Source: Melampsora larici-populina 98AG31
Taxonomy: Eukaryota > Basidiomycota > Pucciniomycetes > Pucciniales > Melampsoraceae
Length of the DNA: 64,000 bases
NCBI RefSeq assembly: GCF_000204055.1
Contig: NW_006768792.1
Location: 212,560-276,559 of the forward strand
Direction of reading: 5' to 3'
Positions 12,101 through 23,334 of this stretch are shown here, piece after piece. A program made the translations under genes and the position numbers. The notes under the pieces are model-generated. The model was given only the letters and a program-made list of their open reading frames with translations. It had not been told where the DNA came from and did no database searches. Position 1 is the stretch's first letter; each line of letters opens with the position of its first letter.

Positions 12101-13711
12101 ATTATTGTCAGAGCTTGAATTACCGGAGCACGAACGTACAAATCGATCTCAATTCATACACCCAAACGAAAGCAGAGCAAAATATGAAACTATGTTACGA
12201 AAACTGACTGAGGAACAACTTGATGTGGTTGGCCAACTCCGTGAAGCCATTAATGAAGAAAGACCTTATTTAGGATTTCTCGACGGCCCAGGGGGTACTG
12301 GGAAAACCTTCACGCTCAACACAATCCTACATTACTGTAACGCTAATGAAATCGAATTTTTAGCGGTCTCAGCTGCGGGCATCGCTTCACTGCTCCTGTT
12401 ACACGGCCGTACGGCACACAGTGCCTTTAAAATACCAATTCCTATTTATGAAGACTCGGTCTGCCCAGTAACACCTACCTCGAACCTAGGCCAGACATTG
12501 CGATCAGTCAAATTTATTGTCTGGGATGAAATTGCAATGCAACATCGGCACGCAATCGAATCTGTGGACCGCACTCTGCAAGATCTCACTGGGAACCTTG
12601 AGCCATTTGGAGGGAAAGTAATTATCTTTGCAGGTAAGCTGGATTTTGAAGGAATTTCTTTGATTTGCCAACAACGGTGTATGTGTTTATACTAATAAAC
12701 CTTCGACACCTGTGTATAGGTGATTTTAGGCAAATTTTGCCTATAGTGAGAAGAGGAAACTTACTGGATCAAGCAAATGCGACTCTCAAGGCCTCATACC
12801 TATGGGATTCAATTATTAATTTCAAGTTGACTATCAATATAAGACTAGGTGGACTACAAGCCCAACAAGATCCTATGAATACAAACTTTGCAAAATGGCT
12901 ACTTGACCTTGGTTCTGGAACTTTGCAAGAAGATTATGTAGCAGACACTCTTATTATGTATTGCAATGTGTCTATCTTGCATTCACCTCGACGCTTTGAC
13001 CCTACATGTATCGAGGACGAATATAACATAACCCGAAACCTGATTGATCAGCGCAGTTGGAATGCTTTAACCGACATATATGCATCCCGTTGTATAATAA
13101 CACCATTGAATTCGACTGTTAACACTATAAATAGTTTTGTGATGGATTTATTACCAAATCAATATCAAGTTTCAGTCTCAACCGACACAATGGATGAGGA
13201 ATTTTTAAACGGAGTATCGGCAGACGTCCTCAACACATTTAATTTTCCTGGCTTTCCACCTCATGTTTTAAACCTGAAAGTGGGAGCATTGGTGATGATA
13301 CTACGCAATTTACAGATTGCGGAAGGTCTCTGCAACGGTACTCGCCTTTTAATCACGGACTGGGCTGAACATGCGCTTCAGTGTCAAATTCTGACGGGAG
13401 AGTTAAAGGGGGCCTCAATCAGTTTACCAAAGATGATACTTCATCATGACGGAAACGAGGATTGCCCAATTCCTTTCAACCGTTATCAATTTCCCATTGT
13501 CCCTGCGTTTTGTATGACGATAAACAAGAGTCAAGGCCAAAGTTTAGATAGGGTAACAGTGCTGCTGCCCGAACCTGTCTTTGCACACGGACAATTGTAC
13601 GTAGCCCTGTCGCGTTGTACCAATGCCGCAAATGTTCATGTATGTATTACCTCAGACTCAACGGCTTTAGTGACTACCAATATTGTTTATCATCCTGTCC
13701 TTATGGAATAG
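9194..13711 (+). pseudogene. Helitron Rep-helicase transposase, degraded
   Basis: This is a rolling-circle transposase gene. Exons start at 9194-9515 and 9573, with further introns at 10151-10213, 11276-11328 and 12634-12719. Rep features: cysteine-rich N-terminus (CTGCDAYRW), GRLFQEFVVDMY, the HUH-type motif GLPHAHLILFL, and KYLFKYILKG carrying the two tyrosines. The SF1/Pif1-like helicase has Walker A GPGGTGKT, Walker B VWDEIAM, GDFRQILPIV, and VALSRC near the end. Breaks: a one-base frame change between about 9760 and 9781, and in-frame TGA stops at 11032-11034 and 11865-11867; the frame continues past both stops. The C-terminus looks complete. Length and domain order fit a fungal Helitron. 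I could not define the 5' TC or 3' CTRR ends; an inverted repeat (CAACTTTTG ... CAAAAGTTG) with an internal hairpin at about 13799-13857 is a candidate 3' structure. Confidence 0.9.
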
Positions 13712-15498
13712 GGATATTGACATTATGCGTCTGACTTAGTTCTTGTAACTCAAATTATAACTCACGTTCAATTGCAAAAATACAACGTCTATAATATTCA
13801 ACTTTTGCAAAAACATTTTACCACATATTTCTGTGAGAAATATACTTGACAAAAGTTGCGTTCAACATCACACACGTCTTCAAAAGCCAAATTTTCAGAG
13901 GTTTCCAATTTTGTTCCAATAATACGTGAGCCACTACTAAACATATCTTAAGCTCGGAAAGCCGATAATATTTTAAAACGATACTCAGAAGTAAAAAAAT
14001 TATAAATGATGCTTGGGAATTGAGTTTAACTGCGATGTCAGAATTCATCAAGGATTCATCATTTGTACTCAATGTCAAATTGTTTACACAAGTTAATCGT
14101 TAACATATTAGTCAATGAGAACATCACTCAACTTTTATCCAAAGCTTTGATATTTGATTAGTCTCGCTACAGAAAATACCAGGTACGCTTCCCCAGTCCC
14201 AAATTGTGGAACATCGAAATCAAACGTTTTTAACCAAGTAAAAGAAAACCTAACCCACCTTCGACCGGGCGCAGTGTAAGATATCAAAACCAACTTGGAC
14301 AATCCGATATCTGTTTGGTAAACAATTTTCACTTCGCCTCATTTTTGATCTTTTTATTCCAACTTTCAAAAGATTATCTTCATAGTAAACGTGGGCAATA
14401 TCATTCTCTAAGAATCTATCATAACCAATAATCGTTGTTTCACATACAATCGCAGTAAGTACTTCATTGAGATTGAATTTCCTTCTTACAGTCGATTCAC
14501 ATCAATCTTACTTCTGCCAACGCTCCACCAAAAGACATTTGCGTAAGTCTCTCTGTCTATTTCTCCTTGAATTAAAAATGAACTCATCTATTTAACTGGT
14601 TGTATGCAGATTTTCTCACGAGACCAACATATCCCTGATTATCAAGAAGTTTCCTCGATCCAAAACACAAGGATCAAGCCTTTGCCTGAAATATCAGAAT
14701 TCATCCCTTCTTGCTTAATTGGTCCTTCAATCATTATACCTGGTCTACCTGTTGGTGTTGATTGTGTTTGTCGGCATCTAGCCAATTGATTACAGCTGTG
14801 TCAGCAGCGACATCTAGGTGAGTGCGAAACCAAACAATTCAGTCATTGAAAATAAGCTAAACGATCTGCCTAATTTATTTAAATTCTTATCAATTATTGA
14901 TATTAATAAGTACAAGAGCTCTTCCCCCATCCGTCGTAAGTTAGAACTCAATTAAGTCGTATCGACAAGATATTACTTCTGCATTTCCTTATCTTTTGGC
15001 GGAACCCACTCGAACCTCGGTAAAATCTTCCTTCGCAAAGATTTTGGTAAGTCATTCTGCTTGCCTTGCATTGATCGCGTTCTTTCACTAATCCTACATT
15101 CAATAGCTTGATTGACTTTTGTTGTAGTTAACAATTGTAAGTTCGGCTAACAAATATATTCGACTTAGCCAATGATATGAAAATGAGATTCTCGCAGGTA
15201 TGATTGATCAACATCGGACCTCGGTCAATGCTCAACCAAAGTAGAAAATTGGGTTTGGAAGGAAGGAGGCGGGTAATGAGATTAAGCTGGGTACAAAGAT
15301 AGCCTCTGCATAACTTGAACTGTACCCGGCAAATTGTCATTCCCCACTCCCTTCCTTATGAACTCAATTTTCTATCTTCCAATTGCTTTGATTCTGAGGT
15401 CCGGTAGATGAGAAATCATACATTGGAATTATAAAACTGAACCGAACTCACGCTGCTGGCTAATCCTCTCTTTTGATGCACATGAACAGAAAGATACC
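13712..15498. other. region between Helitron and TET-like gene
   Basis: It contains the presumed Helitron 3' noncoding sequence and then the upstream region of the oxygenase gene. Intron-like signals occur: GTAAGT at about 14543 with an acceptor before 14611, and TCTAG then GTGAGT at about 14815-14825. Some of 14500-15100 may therefore be 5' UTR or unassigned upstream exons. The short ORF at 14604-14789 has no recognisable domain. Confidence 0.4.
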
Positions 15499-17667
15499 AT
15501 GTCAACGGGTTCGACTACAAATTGGCCAAATCACAAAAGATCAAAGTATGACCCCTCATTAGGTGAAACTTTCAGGTAAATACTGGAAACACATGTAAAA
15601 TTTGCGAAGACTAATCTGGGAACATCACATAGTAATGGGAGTCCATTGCCAGGAGTCACTTTTCTATTGGACTTACTCAAAGTCATAGATACCCGAAGAC
15701 GAACCGGACATACTGATGATGATGTGAGTCACCGTATGCTTATCCCGATACAATGACTTGGCCTTAGATTACTGAAGCAAAGACAGGCCGGCTCGACAGA
15801 CTATATACAATCTCAGCTTCCCGCACCGTTTACTGTGCCGAAATCTTATGCGCACGTACCCCACAAATATCTGGCAGCAGACGGGTTTCCTTGAACGGAC
15901 TGTTGGCTTCATCCCGCATGTAAATTGGCTGTCCCTGGTATGGGAAATAAATCTGGAAAAGGAAGTCTGAAGTACGTCTGCTTTGTTAGGAGTATTGCAC
16001 AAATCGTTTTGCGAAATCAATGATTTTGTAATTTGGTTGATACGTCAGGCAACAGGCACTGGATTATTACCGAGCCCAAGGTTTGGATGGGGTTCCCGAT
16101 GGCTTGCCAAAAGCGGTGAAAACGAAAGATTCTTCCAAACCGTATGCAGAGCTTGACATACTACAAACTAATGTAAAATGCTAATGGGGACTTGCATGCT
16201 TTAGGCGGCATCCAAAGAGATCTCGAGAACTGGAAAGTGCGAGGGAAACGGATCAGTCAAGGAGAAGTCCTAACCGTCTGTCGAAAAAACATGATGCCCA
16301 GTTAACAAGATTTGACGATCCACTGCTGCCTTTTGAAAATCACGATCGAACAATGGAAATTATCTTCAATTGCTATAAGGTAGTTACACATGGTCAAGGG
16401 CAATTGGTTGATCGAGATTCAAAGAAACTTATACTTACCTATGATTACATGGATCTTGAGTCTATGACCAAAGAAACTCGTCAAGAACACCAAGCGGATG
16501 TCGATTTGATGATGATGTCAACTAAACTTTTTAAACGACTACCAACTCCATATACGAGTAGCCATCCTGAAAACGAACGAAGTGTATCCAGCTTGAGTAG
16601 AAAATCATATCCCGCAATGTCTTCAAATACTTTAAATTTTCATGTAAAACAACTGCCATTCAGAGGTTCTTCACCGCTCACTGCCCTTTCGCCATCATCA
16701 AGGGAATCGTCACCGCTTACCTTGCTTCCGCCTTCAGAGACTGAGGAGGAGGAAGTAAAAGAAATAATCAAGAGGGATATATCATTGGTTCCAAAACCTG
16801 GGCTGGAATTACGACGAACGGTGCTNNNNNNNNNNNNNNNNNNNNNNNNNNNNNNNNNNNNNNNNNNNNNNNNNNNNNNNNNNNNNNNNNNNNNNNNNNN
16901 NNNNNNNNNNNNNNNNNNNNNNNNNGACGAACGGTGCTCTCATCAATGGACGTATGTATTGTTTTGGACAAACAGTGGGCTTTTCGTCGGACATTCTCTG
17001 ATTGCCTTATATGCCGACTAAGGGATCTTCTGAATTGCTATACAAAGATTTCCTCAAAAATCTACCAGCTTTTGGGGCCCGAATTGGTTCTCGTTTTCAA
17101 AAATTTTGCAATGAAGGATTCCTAATTGCTCGACAGCTTTTTAATGACCTCCGGGTACCTTCTTTCGTATCGACCTCGAAATTCCAACCTTCTGGGCCTC
17201 TCGACTTCAGTGCTAATCTTGCTTTCACTCTTGGTAATTTTTACAACAAGCCACATACCGACAACGACAAGGGTAAAGTGTATTGTTTATGGTACCCTGT
17301 CGATTGCATTAGTGGAAAGATAGTCACCCAAACCAAGGGGTTTTATCTTGAAGGTGGCTGGTTTGTATTTCCAGAGTTTCGGATTGCTTTCAACTTGGGT
17401 GGTAAGTATACAGTTCAAATTGCGTGGGATGGGAAGAGTACTTTTCACCATACGCTACCTTCCAAGGAAAAGGTTTTGGTCAGGGAGAACGGAAAAAATG
17501 TACATTATACTAGGTTGGGATGTTCGACCCAAATAACTCACACCATTGCCCGTGCGAGTGCAAAAATCGAAACCAAGGAACAATGGAATCACAAAAAAAA
17601 TTGTAATCGCAGAGTTAGGGACTGTGATGATATACTACAACTCAAAGATCGAAAATGGAAAATATAG
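15499..17667 (+). CDS. TET/JBP-like 2OG-Fe(II) oxygenase
   Basis: Exons 15499-15575, 15633-15723, 15768-15919, 16049-16141, 16205-16825 (to an assembly gap), 16939-16951 and 17023-17667 are phase-compatible. If the gap is closed on the 13-bp overlap the protein is about 563 residues. The N-terminal 350 residues are Ser/Pro-rich and charged. The C-terminal domain shows a double-stranded beta-helix oxygenase pattern: NKPHTDND gives the iron-binding HxD (about residues 427/429), a GGWFVFPEFRIAF strand follows, then a distal histidine in TFHHTLPS (about 491) and a later Arg that could bind 2-oxoglutarate. This matches the TET-like oxygenase family expanded in rusts and other basidiomycetes. Family chemistry is oxidation of 5-methylcytosine or thymine in DNA; the actual substrate here is unknown. 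The N-terminus and intron 3 (129 bp) are the least certain parts. Confidence 0.75.
16826..16925. other. assembly gap of exactly 100 N
   Basis: The run of 100 N is a default-size gap. The 13 bases before it (16813-16825, GACGAACGGTGCT) are repeated exactly just after it (16926-16938), so the contig ends overlap and the gap probably has no real length. Confidence 0.95.
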
Positions 17668-18199
17668 TTTCTTTCTTATTGAAGTTGATGTTGCTTATTA
17701 GACCGTTACATTATCATGTAATACTGTTTTTATGTGTTTCATGAATGTTGACAATCAACAAATATCGAAGTGTTTAGGTAAAAAAATTGAGCCAGAATTT
17801 CACCATAAGTTTGAATGAACAATTTGGTTGATGTCATGCAGAGGCAATGCATAGCGTGCAATACAATTATCAGTACCTCTTTAACAACTAAAGAGCACTG
17901 CAGGATTGCAACTCGAAATTGAGCAATGCATCTAGCCGCGGCGCCCGCCGCTGATCCGCTAGTGATAATTTTATATTACAAGTTAGTTTTGGGTACATGT
18001 ATATGTACCCAGGGCTGACATATAGTGTTATTCCAATCTGATAACTGAAAGAAAATGGTGCAATATCCTGCTGATATTTTCCCCAAAAGATTTTATAAGT
18101 CAAAACACTACAACACTAAAGCAAATTTCTCTTTGTAGCTATAATAAAGGGCGTGTTTAAGTGACCAGATACTATCAAAATAAGTTTATAATGATAAAC
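17668..18199. other. downstream of TET-like gene; TE-terminus-like GC-rich motif and hairpin
   Basis: No gene is visible. GCGGCGCCCGCCGC at about 17938-17952 is followed by a GCTAGT word, and a similar arrangement recurs at about 50305. A stem-loop GGGTACAT-GTAT-ATGTACCC lies at 17991-18010. Confidence 0.5.
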
Positions 18200-19795
18200 A
18201 AAATGATAATGTTGTAAATGACAAATAAACAAGGGGAACAACAACACCCACATCCTACATTTGATAATATATAACACCAATACAATGATTAACAACTTCA
18301 AAAACCAACAAAATCCAACAAGATCCCTCTGATGTCACCTTATGATGTCACTATTCGCAATGTTTGCCATGATTAAAGCTGTGAAGATGAACAATTGATG
18401 TTAATAAATGCTGAACAGATCTTCTTATGGGTGATTTTTCCCTAATATTGATAGCTGAAAACCATTTTTAGAATTCTGGACTTTTTGTAAAGTTGTCCAA
18501 TTTTGGATTACTATATCTCATTTTATAGCTCTGCTGATACTGATCATTTATTGCCCCAATATGACCTACTTCCAATGTGTTATGAATAAGTTATCGAGCT
18601 GCTGTGATTGGTAAAATAAGCTTTTTGTCATGTAAATGTTTTACATATGTGTGTGTAAGTGCAAAATTCAAAATTCATACCATTTCTGTTGTGTCCTTGT
18701 AACTTTTTTGCTAATCCTCTGTTACTATTAATTTATAGGTTGTACATTATGAAAGAAAGTATTCTGCCCCAAATGAGCTATCACTCATCCTGATCTGACA
18801 ACGTTTGAGATATGTAATTAGCTGAAAGTCATCATTTTTGACGGATTTTGACCATTTTCACCACTTTTCTCATCTAGTATTGATTTTCAGGTTGTGGGCG
18901 CGCTTGTATTTTTGTAGGCGCGCCAAGGTGTGTTTTCTTTGGTTTTTTTGCGCCTAGGTGCCACTTGGCACGCCGGGCGCGTTCTCTTACAAAAAACATT
19001 GCCGAAAGCCAAAAAGTCGCTTCCGTATTGTTATTTGTTCTATGTGTGTTTTGCTAGAGCTATCTACTGCCGCAAAATTGCCTTTTTGAGGTGAGAAAAG
19101 CTGTCGTAAGAGCTCACAGCAAGTTTCTGAGTCTTCAATATTGGTGACAGGACATAGAAATCCTACGATTTGGCGTAATTCTTGAAAAGGCGCGCCGACC
19201 CACATTTTGTTGATTTTTCAAACGCCTGAGCACGCCGCGGCACGCCCACAAATTGGCGCGCCAAAGGCGCATTATTTGCGCTGCGCCCACAACCTGAATT
19301 GATTTATCTTCTATCATTAGATCATCCTAAATCAATCCAATCATAAGAATAGCTATAAAATCACTCTTAAAACATTGCTACAGGAATTAATCCCACAGTA
19401 CCCTTGTTTACCATCCTCAAATTTCTGTCTTTCTTGAATAACTTCAATCCTCCCTTATCAATTCCCATGATTAAAGTTGTTGCTGACTAATGTTACCTTC
19501 CTCTTTAATACTCAAAACTTCTTGAACCTTCAACACTCATACTAATAACCTAAAAACCCATTTTCCAACCCTTATACGTATATTTTCAATTTTTTTATGA
19601 ATTTCTTTTTCTTTCTTCTTTCTGATAATGTTTAAATAGTTTCAAATTAAATAACTATAATGTGAATAGTTGATTATCACATAAGATTACTTCATATTCA
19701 ATTTACAATGAAATAATGAAAATATGAAAAACCCAACTTTGCCCAAAAACTTCAATTCTTCTAATAATGATATAATTTTTTTAATTTTTTCTTGA
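18200..19795 (+). repeat. dispersed repeat, copy A (partner inverted at about 59.7-61.0 kb)
   Basis: Many strings here recur in reverse complement between about 59710 and 61035. Examples are TAAACAAGGGGAAC, GAACAGATCTTCTTAT, TTTTTCCCTAATATT, TTTGTAAAGTTG and the CTTTTAATCATG-type stretch near 19470. No coding potential is seen. Ends are approximate. A 411-bp MITE interrupts this copy only. Confidence 0.75.
18887..19297. mobile_element. hAT-like MITE, 411 bp, 15-bp TIRs and 8-bp target duplication
   Basis: Perfect 15-bp terminal inverted repeats, TCAGGTTGTGGGCGC at 18887-18901 and its complement at 19283-19297, are flanked by identical 8-bp direct repeats ATTGATTT at 18879-18886 and 19298-19305. 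An 8-bp duplication is the hAT pattern. The interior is GC-rich, with repeated GGCGCGCC words, and has no transposase, so it is non-autonomous. Confidence 0.92.
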
Positions 19796-20029
19796 TCGAC
19801 CTTATAAATTGATTAACACACCGCTTGACTGGTCCAGCCAAAAAACGTAACACAAAAGCACTTTTTCAATCTGCCCCTGTTTCATGGTCTGCCAATACAC
19901 TGAATCTCAAAATACTCTTGGTCACACTTCTCATACCTGGATTTCTACTTTCTTTCTAGACCCACTGATGGTGGAGTGATTGTTTGGGACACATATTTGA
20001 CCATCACAGGGATCTCTTTGGTCTTTACA

Positions 20030-20142
20030 TAGTAAGATCTTCTTTAGATGAAGGAAGATGTGTCTTTCACACACAACTGATTGTCTTTACAAAGCCACCT
20101 CTGCCTGCCCCAATTCCAATTCCTCAAAACAAGTTCCAACTA
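20030..20142 (+). repeat. diverged fragment of the Ngaro terminal repeat A
   Basis: About 113 bp match the outer part of the Ngaro A repeats (42385-42498 and 47987-48100) in the same orientation. Shared words are TAGTAAGATCTTCT, GTCTTTACAAAGCCA and GTTCCAACTACA. It ends exactly where a TA-flanked MITE begins. Confidence 0.85.
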
Positions 20143-20437
20143 CAGCTGTTTCAAAAATGAATGTTGCTACTGTTATTTTTGATCATTTTTTTCATATGCG
20201 CGGCCATCTATGTTATATATCCTCCCAGCAATTGTAATCAGAAACGGAGCTCATGCAGGCTCAAGCACGCTCAAGTTTTGGCATCAAGAGTCAAAGCTGG
20301 CTTTGGGCAAGCAATGCGATTCAACCTTGGGCCGCGTCATCAGCCATTTCTCTGCTGTTCCTACCAGATTGCAAACCACAGATATGAGAAAATAAAATAA
20401 AAAACAATGGCAGCCACATTTGTTTTTGAAACAGCTG
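20143..20437. mobile_element. MITE with CAGCTGTTTC termini, TA target site, 295 bp
   Basis: Both ends carry inverted CAGCTGTTTCAAAAA sequence extending about 40 bp with mismatches, and each end is flanked by TA (20141-20142 and 20438-20439). This is the Tc1/mariner-type target duplication. No transposase is encoded. Confidence 0.82.
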
Positions 20438-20439
20438 TA

Positions 20440-21077
20440 CTACTGATAAATACATGGGCCTCAGTTGTAACTTGGGATGATCTCTTAATCTGTGCAACAA
20501 AGCTGACAGGAACAAAAAAGAAGCCCACACTCACTAACTTAACTCCACACTCAGTTGAAGAGCTCCATGGACCATAGTTCGCAGAGCGGCACAGATTCTT
20601 ACCCGCGCTTGGACCATGCACGTTACGGCAAAATCCAAATACTGAAGATCTTCCCAGAGGCGTCGGCCACCGGCAAATGAGAGGTTCCAATGGAAGATTA
20701 GTGATTTATAGTGGTAGCATCCATTTCGATAGTGTCCGGTGTTGACCATGGAGAGGTGACAGGAGTCCGTCGTGGCAAGGGAAGCTCAGGGATGATACCG
20801 GGGAGGGATCCAGACTGCCCCTCAATCATAACATTTCTGATGATTGACCGGATGCATTGCTTTGCTCATCTTGACATCATACATCAGCAGATTCAGAGTG
20901 TGAAATCGACTGTAATTTTCAGTGCCATTCTTGGGGGATGTACATACGCGCGCGCAGTGGAGCGGAGCCTCAAAGTCACCAATAAATTCCGTGGCATCTC
21001 CTTCATGTAGCATCCCATTGCTTGGCATTACCCAAAATCATCTCAAAAGCCGAGACAAAACACATTTCGATGCAAAT
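20440..21077. other. spacer between two related MITEs
   Basis: No recognisable coding sequence. Only short ORFs are present, and none has a domain. Confidence 0.4.
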
Positions 21078-21079
21078 TA

Positions 21080-21931
21080 CAGCTGTTTTCAAAAATAATG
21101 TCATGGTGCGATTTTTAAAAAAGAAAAATCCTCGCAAGCCACATCAAATACAGCCAATACAGGCTCTTCCCGGTGTGCGCAGGTTCAGGACAAAATCCGG
21201 TCCGATGTCGATGAGGCATCAGTCCCATCCCTTCCTCCTACCCAATCCCGATCGGCACGTCGACAATTTTCATCCACACCCACACCCAGTCCAATCCTCA
21301 CTTCCTCAAAGCCGATTGCGCTTTGGTTCCACCCCATCCTACCAGATCCTATCACTTAAACCAAGCGACTTCAGCGCTGTCCACACTGGCAAGGTCAGTT
21401 ATACTCCACTACTGACATCTACTTGAGGCGTCGAGACATGAGATTGGTGCCATGCCGTTGTGAGTTTTTCAGATCCATAAATGAAAGGTGGGGCGGTTCC
21501 AGGAATTGGTGTCACCACCGGTGGTTCAGTCGAGTGGATAGGTCGAATGATTGACCAATCAGGACGATTTCCAACCGGATTTTGAGGCGTTGAAAAGAGA
21601 ATCTGAGCCATGCCGTTGTGATTTGTTTGGATTCGTAATCTGAAGTCCACCCCAGCCAATAATCGGTACGGCCTCAGCACCGGTGGTTGAGTCGAGTGGA
21701 TGTGTCGCTTAACGAGGGGACAAATCTGTCGTTTTTGAGGGAGAATGGTGACTCGATCTGGTGGGTTATTGAATGGTGGGACCAAACAATAACCCCGCGG
21801 ACCTGGGTCAGAGGGGACCCACAGGATAAACCCGGTCCCCCAGGCAGGCCTGTATTGGCTGTATTTGGTGTGGCTTGCGAGTTTTTTTTTTTTTTAAAAA
21901 CACACCATGACATTATTTTTGAAAACAGCTG
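21080..21931. mobile_element. MITE with long (about 95 bp) TIRs, TA target site, 852 bp
   Basis: The left end (21080-21175) and right end (about 21840-21931) are inverted copies beginning CAGCTGTTTTCAAAAATAAT, including the GCAAGCCACA and ATACAGCCAATACAGG words. TA flanks both ends (21078-21079 and 21932-21933). It shares its terminal motif with the 295-bp element at 20143. The interior has a diverged direct duplication (about 21424-21545 and 21582-21705) with CATGCCGTTGTGA and CACCGGTGGTT words. No transposase is seen. Confidence 0.88.
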
Positions 21932-21933
21932 TA

Positions 21934-23334
21934 TGTTTTGCAAGTTGTAATATCGGGTGTGCATATCTCAAGCGCCATTTACTTCGGCGCTCAATTCCGG
22001 AATGACTGAGCCAATCTAGCGCAAATTCACAAGACCTCGCATATTCTGTCTGTCCCACGCACCAGGTGAGCAGAAGCTGCTTGATATGTATTGCGTCACA
22101 TTGCAGATAGCTGATAGGTAATTGCATACTTACGCTCAAACACAATCTTATCTATCTCTCATCGACCGATCCTAGCCGAGTTGATACGGCGGTTTGCTCA
22201 GAGTGGATCCAATTTGTTTGGATACCATTGTTTCGGGTCAGCGTACATTTACTCGAACCCTCTGTTGTCGACATCACTTGGCCTCATGATCGTAAAGGGG
22301 AGTCAGCGACAAATTTGATTTATGCCATGTGTCTGATCAGAGCCGGCCTACAATCATGTTCAGTTGAGGTATGTATGTCGCGTGGAGGATGTTCTATAGG
22401 GTAGGGAATGAACATGCTTGAGTTTCAGCAGTCGAGTTATGGTGCGCAGATCGATGGGCCGGTTGCTGAAATCGCATCTTGGGTGGCAATGTGTATCCTC
22501 ATGATGACGGGGTTGACTGCGCTGATTATAGATCCCACGGGTTTGAGACGTCGGAGAATTCAGGACAAACCTCAGACGGCCCAGCATGGCCGGAGCTGCC
22601 CAGACTTGCCCAGACATGTCGTAGTGGTTTCCGAATTGAGGCTATACAGTGCATGTAGCAACTCCTTCGAGCATGTTGATTCAGAAAGGCTTGGCATTCG
22701 GGCCCCCTTTCTCTGCAAATATTGTCATATTCTCCTGCTAGATTACTCAATTGGTATCAGACTTACCAACTGATTCGGCGTCACATCGGCAGATCGATAC
22801 ATACAGGCCTAGCGTTACATACTTCTCTGCGCAAGTTTCGCAGATGGTCCTGGTGTATCAAATTAGACACGCTGACACTTGGTTCTACTTGGCTGCTTGG
22901 CATTCTTTGGACTAGGATATAATTGTCGACCGTTGTCTTGGCCTTGATCATTGTTTACTGTCACTTCTGTCTTCTTTTATAATAAGGTCCTACGCTGCCT
23001 TATAGCTAACCTTCCCTCGTTCAGCTAGCCTTTCCATTTATTCTATTCTTTTCCTATATAATAATCGATCTCCTCACAACCTCCCTTCCCCTAGAGCCCT
23101 TCTTGTTGTTACGCATCCACGGGCTTAATTTAACCACCGATTTCAGCGCTGCCGATATCGCCTCAGCACCATCCACTCGCATTATTAATTTTCGACTTCT
23201 ACCTCATAACAACTTTTGTCCGTATCGAAGTCCGTCACCAGCGACTCAGACCCCCCATACAGTGCCATAAGAAATTACATCCAAACAAGCATCCCAAAGC
23301 TGATTTCGATTTTCACAAACGCCACTCGCCCAAT
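21934..23334. promoter_or_regulatory. upstream region of the H+-ATPase gene
   Basis: No gene is recognised. The last 400 bp before the ATG are pyrimidine-rich (CCTCCCTTCCCC, CTTCTGTCTTCTTTT) with a TATATAATAATC word at about 23056. This is consistent with a strongly expressed fungal promoter and 5' UTR, but no single element can be proved. Confidence 0.4.

Noticed and set aside
18987..19205. frame inside the 411-bp MITE
   Set aside because: The element is defined by TIRs and target duplication, and the frame has no transposase similarity.
22360..22773. overlapping frames upstream of the H+-ATPase
   Set aside because: Both strands are open over about 400 bp with no domain, splice pattern or signal peptide. 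Composition suits promoter or spacer sequence.
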